Positions 28,258 through 32,608 of a stretch of DNA of 32,608 nucleotides are shown here, piece by piece (within the stretch, counting starts at the first letter, position 1; each line of letters begins with the position of its first letter). The stretch is from Bremia lactucae (Eukaryota > Oomycota > Peronosporomycetes > Peronosporales > Peronosporaceae). The position numbers were made by a program, and so were the translations under genes. The notes below the pieces were generated by a model that had not been told where the DNA came from, made no database searches, and saw only the letters and a list, made by a program, of their open reading frames with translations. The stretch is from positions 4,288,525 to 4,321,132 of the forward strand of contig NC_090619.1 in assembly GCF_004359215.1 (NCBI RefSeq), in the 5' to 3' direction.

Positions 28258-28555
28258 TGTCGCCTGTTTTTTCTATCTTTAGGGGCCCATAATTGCATTT
28301 ATAGGATTTTTAGCTAGGACAAAACTTAGAGAAACTATAAATTTTGTTAATGTAAAAAAAAGAGTAAAAAAAAAAAAAAAAACAATATCTGTTTTGGATA
28401 TTTTGTTATTGCTTATGCTTTCTGCAGTTTCTTCAAGTAAAGGTTTTTTGCTACTTGATCGTTGATTAGCCAGTGGATCAGGGCCGTCATTGTCAAAATG
28501 CCCGCTAATAAACCAAGCATCGTCCGTGAATAACCTTTCCATCAAAAGGAACTGT
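28258..28555 (-). other. Insertion in LTR A with a protein-like minus-strand frame
   Basis: The minus strand reads MERLFTDDAWFISGHFDNDG, PDPLANQRSSSKKPLLEETA and ESISNNKISKTDI, then a T18-like run, then TLTKFIVSLSFVLAKNPINA to a stop. On the plus strand the run is a poly-A of ~18. It could be a piece of a host gene or retrocopy captured in the LTR. The protein is not recognised, and no target duplication was identified. Confidence 0.3.
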
Positions 28556-28673
28556 ACACAGTACACTTGGTGTACTTAAGGGGATGGTAAATTACTTAAT
28601 TAAAGTAATTAGACCCACCACTCGGGTGTGGTTTACATTGTGAACCAACCCTTGTGGATGTGATGCACATAGG

Positions 28674-28872
28674 ACTAAGTAGCTAGTAGCCTCTAAACTA
28701 TTTTATATTTAATCGCATTAAATATATACCTATTTTTACCAATCAAAAATGTCATCTCTGTAGATAACACTAATATGTATTGCAAGCGTACCTTTCTAGA
28801 TACCTCGCGTAACGGCTGACGCTAGCCGTCATCATGGATACGCTAGGCGTCATCCCTCCTAATGTCGATGCA
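28674..28872 (-). repeat. Inverted segment inside LTR A
   Basis: TTTAATCGCATTAAATATAT, CCAATCAAAAATGTCATCTC and CCCTCCTAATGTCG are the reverse complement of 10387-10568 of the solo LTR. Flanking LTR sequence on both sides is collinear with the solo copy. Confidence 0.85.
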
Positions 28873-29068
28873 AAGTGCGCACGAGGAGCCGGATTACCAC
28901 TCCCGTGACGACACTTTACGAGAGTACTTAGTGCGTTGGGTGAGGTCACTAAGGCGCCCGCCACAACTACCGCACTGCACGCAAGAGAAGCTGGTTTAAC
29001 CGCTTACTTGCTGTGCTAGTGTGTGTGTCTAAGTAGGGCGTGGCCGCATTAAGACATGCTCGTCTGCA

Positions 29069-29479
29069 CTGTAGGGGTACAGGGATTTGCTGCAAGCGTT
29101 AAGAGCTAAACCTTTTAAACGAGTTCACAAGGGCAGGGCTCTTTTGGAATCCATCTCGTGGCAAAATGCGTACCGGCCAGCCCCGCGATTCATTCGTTGC
29201 TTTATACGATTTACCAAATTTAGAAAAATTAAGCAGCAAGTTCAAAGACATTGACGCTTTCTTGATTATTGAGTGAACACTATGACACAACAAAATAGAA
29301 CTGTTGCCTTTTGCCAAGCGGCAGGCTTTGTTTGGACTCAGTATTTGGCGCAAATCTGGCAATCGGCATATTGGCCGCTACTTGGAATGTGGATTCTAAT
29401 TAGAGCTCAATGCTAGTGTTTTACGACAAAAAATCGTTCAGACTCTCCCCTCTGAGATCATAAGCTCTAAGCACCTTAA
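29069..29479. other. Flank between elements D and C, with protein-like frames
   Basis: 29103-29276 (plus) is open for 57 codons: ELNLLNEFTRAGLFWNPSRG, KMRTGQPRDSFVALYDLPNL, EKLSSKFKDID. The following stretch to about 29412 reads FCQAAGFVWTQYLAQIWQSA. They look like decayed coding sequence but no family is recognised and no start or splice signals were found. Confidence 0.3.
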
Positions 29480-30070
29480 ACTAGTACTAAAAAGTTCGCG
29501 TTAACCTTACACTTACAACAGTGTAGGTGAGGTACCTCGAAACTTTACGTACACAAGAAAACAGAGGAAGGTTTCTATGAAGCTAATGGTATTTAGCTTA
29601 AATGCAACGGGGTGTATCGTTACATCAAATTAGTACTTAAAGGTTGTTATTAAATATAGTATATTAAAGGTAGATAATATTTTTGAAATATTACCTTACA
29701 AAATAATGTTCGAAAAGCTTATTCATTGGTATAGACCTTTATATCTACTTGCTCCGCGGTCCAGTCAGCACTGGACGCGCGCTAAGAGAGAGACAGATAA
29801 AACTTTATTACATGTTTTGTATTAGTTTATAATTAAATTAGTAGAAAATCGATAGAAACTGAACAACTTAATTATATTAAAACCAGTTTACTTTAAGCCC
29901 TCTTTAAACCATTTTTTAAAGAAGTTCTCATCCGCACGTACTAGTGTACGTGAAGTGACGAGTGGCACCACTCGCACTGAAGCAGTGCAAGTGGGCTTGT
30001 ACTGAAGCAGTACAAGTCGGCAGTGCTCCGTTACACCTGGTAGCACTTTATAGTTCCTCCCAAGACCACA
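29480..30070 (+). repeat. 5' LTR of element C (LTR family C)
   Basis: It ends ...GGTAGCACTTTATAG ... AAGACCACA at 30070, the mirror of the window's first bases. The start is uncertain; TTAACCTTACACTTACAACA at 29501 matches the LTR fragment at 18266. Its last ~140 bp hold a row of four hairpins (29935-30016). Confidence 0.72.
29935..30016 (+). repeat. Four consecutive hairpins in the 3' part of LTR C
   Basis: Stems: CACGTAC/GTACGTG (29935-29952), CGAGTGG/CCACTCG (29959-29974), GCACTG/CAGTGC (29974-29988) and CTTGTACTG/CAGTACAAG (29996-30016), the last two with loop AAG. The LTR copy at the window start keeps the last stem, extended to 11 bp (52-76), and the first (ACGTAC/GTACGT, 121-135). Confidence 0.8.
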
Positions 30071-30085
30071 GTTGTATCATCTAAC
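30071..30085 (+). promoter_or_regulatory. Primer-binding-site-like sequence of element C
   Basis: TTGTATCAT follows the LTR end by one base and differs by one base from TGGTATCA, the complement of the initiator methionine tRNA 3' end used by many LTR retrotransposons. Confidence 0.35.
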
Positions 30086-30179
30086 ATGGACTTGTCACGT
30101 GATAATGGAAATACGCATCACGTTTCGCGTGATAGCTACACCTATTTAAGTGACATATGAAGGAGTGATGTTGAACGAA

Positions 30180-31195
30180 TGAGTTCGACCGTAGCGAGCG
30201 ATGCCATCTTGGCCATGCTGTCCGGTCTGGACAGAGTTCAGCCATCGCCAAGTCTATACAACATGACCTTAACGAGGCGAAGGAGAAGGTAGCCTTGCTA
30301 AATAGCAAGGCTCTCAGCAGTCAGAACTGTTGAGGTTTAAACAGGTACAGACCCCTGTACCTGGGATGACGCACACGCGTCGTCCCGAAACCTTAAAGAT
30401 TGACATCTCTAAGTATAGGAGAGTCGAAGAAGACTCCCTCTTAAGATGGTTTGTCGAGTTGGACGATGCCATAAGGGCACGTCACATCGTCGACGAGCAA
30501 ATGCAAGTCGCATTTGCTCAATCTAATTTGGCAGGTCGTGCCAAAACTTGGGCACTTGGCTTCAAGTTGTGCGACCCATATGAATTGGCTCGCTAGAGGC
30601 TGTTAAAGCCCGGCTTACCAGACGTTTGAACCGCCTAGGGCTGAGTTCAGAACTCGTTCAGAGCTTCTGAAACTCAAGCAAGGCAAGCGTGATGTTCACG
30701 CATATGCCCAGCACATACGACTCTTAGCGAGTTATATCACGAACAACCCAGTTCATGAACACACGTTGATTACGGTGTTCATGCAAGGTCTTACGGATGG
30801 TCCCGTAAAGACCCACCTGTTCCGCTTGGAACTGGATACGCTTGAAGAAGCAATATCCATTGCGGAACAGAAGGACTTTAGCTTGAGACAGGCTCAGGCT
30901 AGTTCGTCATCATATCGTACTCCAAGCCGGCACGAACTGGGAGGTCCAAAATGTATGCACCTCGCTTACGTCTAAAGCGAAAGACCTCGCTTTTCGAGGA
31001 ATAAGCGATTGCAGTAATGTCATCGCTGTCAAAAATTAGGCACTACGCTCATGAGTGTAGTGCCTCACGCCCAGCACGAAAAGGTACTGAACGTAGTTTT
31101 GGACCATATGCCAAAAAGGGCAACGGTCGCGGGTCCGACGTTGTTGCGAAATCGCAACAGCGAGGCGGACCGCCAAAAAACCGTCGGGGTCAGTA
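30180..31195 (+). pseudogene. gag, element C (frameshifted)
   Basis: 30330-30596 reads SLLRWFVELDDAIRARHIV, DEQMQVAFAQSNLAGRAKTW, the capsid core typical of oomycete gypsy gag. A TAG and shift at about 30595 leads to RTRSELLKLKQGKRDVHAYA, then FMQGLTDGPVKTHLFRLELD (30766-30975) and EEAISIAEQKDFSLRQAQAS. The zinc knuckle is split by a shift (CHRCQKLG and HYAHEC, about 31018-31058). A basic tail (KKGNGRGSDVVAKSQQRGG) ends before 31195. This is the capsid/nucleocapsid protein, non-functional here. Confidence 0.82.
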
Positions 31196-31209
31196 GGGGC
31201 GCAACTCCC

Positions 31210-31966
31210 TACTGATCCAGCAACTTCAAGAGAAATTGCAAATCTCTTGACTAAAGTTGCTCCAGACAGACAGTCATTATGTGGCTCTGCAATGGCGATG
31301 ATGTATCCCTCATCACCTTGAAGTTAAAAGTGACAAATGATTTGTCACTTATAGCCCTAGTGGCCTGTGGACCGTCAAATGACTTTATTCGTCGCCAGTC
31401 GCTAGAGGGTCGTAGGCTCAAACATGTTGAGCGCGACATCCTTCCAGCGAGGATGACGGTGTGCCTAGCGACAGGCGCATCGATAACAGTAAATGAAACG
31501 CGTAGTGAAATTTCACTACAATTTGAAAAAATTGCAGTATGATGATAATTTCATCGAACTGAATTTATTTGATGTCATGTTAGTTTTACCTTGTCTCAGA
31601 AACTATGAGCCAAGAATCAGCTGGCAGCATCGATCCGATAGGATGCCTGCCACTTGTTCAGATGGCCATCAGATGAACGATTTAAAGCGTTCACAAGCGT
31701 GTGGATGTACTAGTGTGTGCGATGGCCTCATTTGTGGTACGGTCGTTAGCAAAACTGCACAAGATCACGGTGTGATGACTAATCACACTGTGGAGTCAGC
31801 TGACGGTGTCTTTGCGAATGCACATGCAGCGCCGAAGGTCCACCACTCGAATAAGTCGAGTGGATTGAGAGATGAATGTACGCTTAGCAAGCGACATCCA
31901 AGGAAGATACCGGTTGCCCAAAAGTATAACACAATGATCCTAGGTGAAATAGAAAGTCGACCGTAG
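31210..31966 (+). pseudogene. Retropepsin region, element C (active site lost)
   Basis: 31279-31542 reads LIALVACGPSNDFIRRQSLE then RMTVCLATGASITV. At the active site ACGPS stands where DSGAS is expected, so the catalytic Asp is gone. A shift at about 31493 continues as MKRVVKFHYNLKKLQYDDNF, LPCLRNYEPRISWQHRS, the end of the protease, then the Cys/His-rich linker (QACGCTSVCDGLICGTVV) to TAG at 31966. Confidence 0.78.
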
Positions 31967-32608
31967 AGGACCCGACTGCGATAGTGCAATTACAGTCGAA
32001 AGACGTTGAGGAAATAAGTACCCACGTACTTAGGGAGATTTCTCCTCAAATAGTTAGTGCTATAGTCACTTGACTTCAGCATCCCGAGGGATTAATCCCT
32101 CGACAGCATGTGGATAAATCCCAGGAAAGAAACCGAGACATTGAATGTCTTGGTTAATGACGGATTCAAAGAGGCGCTTATGCTCTTGATGTGTATCCGC
32201 CTTCGAAGTTAACCTCGGAGATAATTCAATTACCAATCGTTGAACCTAAGCGGTTCTTGAGATATCTGCATAGTTGCAAAATCCAGCAGATCTGCGTTTC
32301 GTCACAGAGGACGAATACCGAACTGATGTTCGGTCAGGGTTAATTTTTGCAGAGAACGAACGGGTTCATAGCAGCTCATCGATGAACGAAAGATTCTCGA
32401 TGTGAAGACTCGGATTGAGAGATATACTACTTAATCGTGGGAGTCACTAAAGGAAAATTGTTTTATACAGAGTTTAATTGATTCAAGGATGTATTTTCTG
32501 AAGTAGTCCATGCGAGTTGCCTAAGGATAAAGGCAATCGACATGAGATCAAGCTCAAACCGGGCTCGAAGTATACTGTATTATGAAGCAGTGGCCAATGC
32601 ATCGTGAA
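31967..32608 (+). pseudogene. Protease-RT linker and start of reverse transcriptase, element C
   Basis: Several short frames cover the linker. Near 32480-32608 FKDVFSEVVHAS is followed, after a shift, by RHEIKLKPGSKY and KQWPMHR, the RT entry motif matching GHEIDLEPGTKYC and RQWPLPKE of element D. The window ends before the catalytic box. Confidence 0.65.

Larger units (their letters stand above)
20038..29068 (+). mobile_element. Element D: Ty3/gypsy chromovirus with tandemly duplicated pol
   Basis: Order: gag start, pol copy 1 (RT, RNase H, integrase), N at 23574, pol copy 2, chromodomain, opposite-strand ORF, polypurine tract, family A 3' LTR. No 5' LTR was found next to the gag start. All coding parts are broken, largely by the same lesions in both pol copies. 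Confidence 0.8.
28224..29068 (+). repeat. 3' LTR of element D (family A) with an insertion and an inverted segment
   Basis: It begins GTAACGGCTAAAGTTGCC and ends GCTCGTCTGCA. Compared with the 534-bp solo LTR at 10229, it has ~300 bp inserted (28258-28555) after the first ~30 bp and an internal stretch (28674-28872) in reverse orientation. The outer parts (TTGGTGTACTTAAGGGGATG, GTGCGCACGAGGAGCCGGAT) are in the normal orientation. Confidence 0.8.
29480..32608 (+). mobile_element. Element C: Ty3/gypsy retrotransposon, 5' part, cut by window end
   Basis: LTR, primer-binding-like site, gag, protease and the first RT motifs follow in order; the window ends inside RT. Frameshifts and stops in gag and protease show it is inactive. 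Confidence 0.82.

Noticed and set aside
1..32608. RXLR or Crinkler effectors
   Set aside because: No open frame combined a signal peptide with an RXLR-dEER or LFLAK motif. GH131 is the only clear secreted protein. The LFLAK at about 5986-6000 is in a retroelement linker and has no signal peptide.
1..32608. tRNA, rRNA or CRISPR arrays
   Set aside because: No cloverleaf with a CCA-end context, rRNA core or regularly spaced repeats were recognised by eye; a tRNA scan would be decisive.

Overview
The window looks like a repeat-rich, gene-sparse stretch of an oomycete nuclear genome, probably a Phytophthora or downy mildew relative. The evidence is a secreted GH131-type glucanase and a nearby gene whose promoters resemble the oomycete Inr+FPR core, spliceosomal introns of 60-69 bp, a chitin synthase remnant, and Ty3/gypsy elements with oomycete-style gag-pol proteins. 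All protein family calls come from reading translated sequence by eye; no database was searched.

Layout, left to right. 1-~535 is a minus-strand LTR (family C, cut by the window edge). 540-3340 is a small host island with a 3' exon-like remnant (1131-1334, minus), an intact GH131 gene (1820-2713, plus) and a second remnant (2963-3121, minus). 3340-~6070 is the 5' LTR (family A), gag and protease of a decayed Ty3/gypsy element. ~6190-7402 is a frameshifted DDE transposase. 7406-7707 is a family B LTR, followed by a chitin synthase fragment (~7708-8055, minus). 8152-9354 is an apparently functional three-exon gene for the beta subunit of protein geranylgeranyltransferase type I. 9850-10762 holds an LTR B fragment and a clean solo LTR A with a target-site duplication.

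10763-18009 is a minus-strand Ty3/gypsy element (B): LTR, PBS, gag, protease, RT, RNase H, integrase, polypurine tract and truncated 3' LTR. Between its integrase and its polypurine tract lies a ~1.2 kb ORF on the opposite strand. 18240-19590 combines an LTR C fragment and a Mutator-like element in which 417 bp is duplicated in tandem. 20038-29068 is a plus-strand Ty3/gypsy chromovirus (D). Its pol is present twice in tandem, with a single N exactly at the junction, followed by a chromodomain, a second antisense ORF, a polypurine tract and a family A 3' LTR that carries an insertion and an internal inversion. ~29480-32608 is the LTR, gag and start of pol of a third, plus-strand gypsy element (C), cut by the window end.

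Only two genes look functional: GH131 and PGGT1B. Everything else is mobile DNA or broken genes. The most interesting candidate system is the antisense ORF that two different gypsy families carry at the same place, just before the polypurine tract and converging on the 3' end of pol. In element D the converging frame also encodes a coiled-coil-like segment with an arginine/serine-rich tail.
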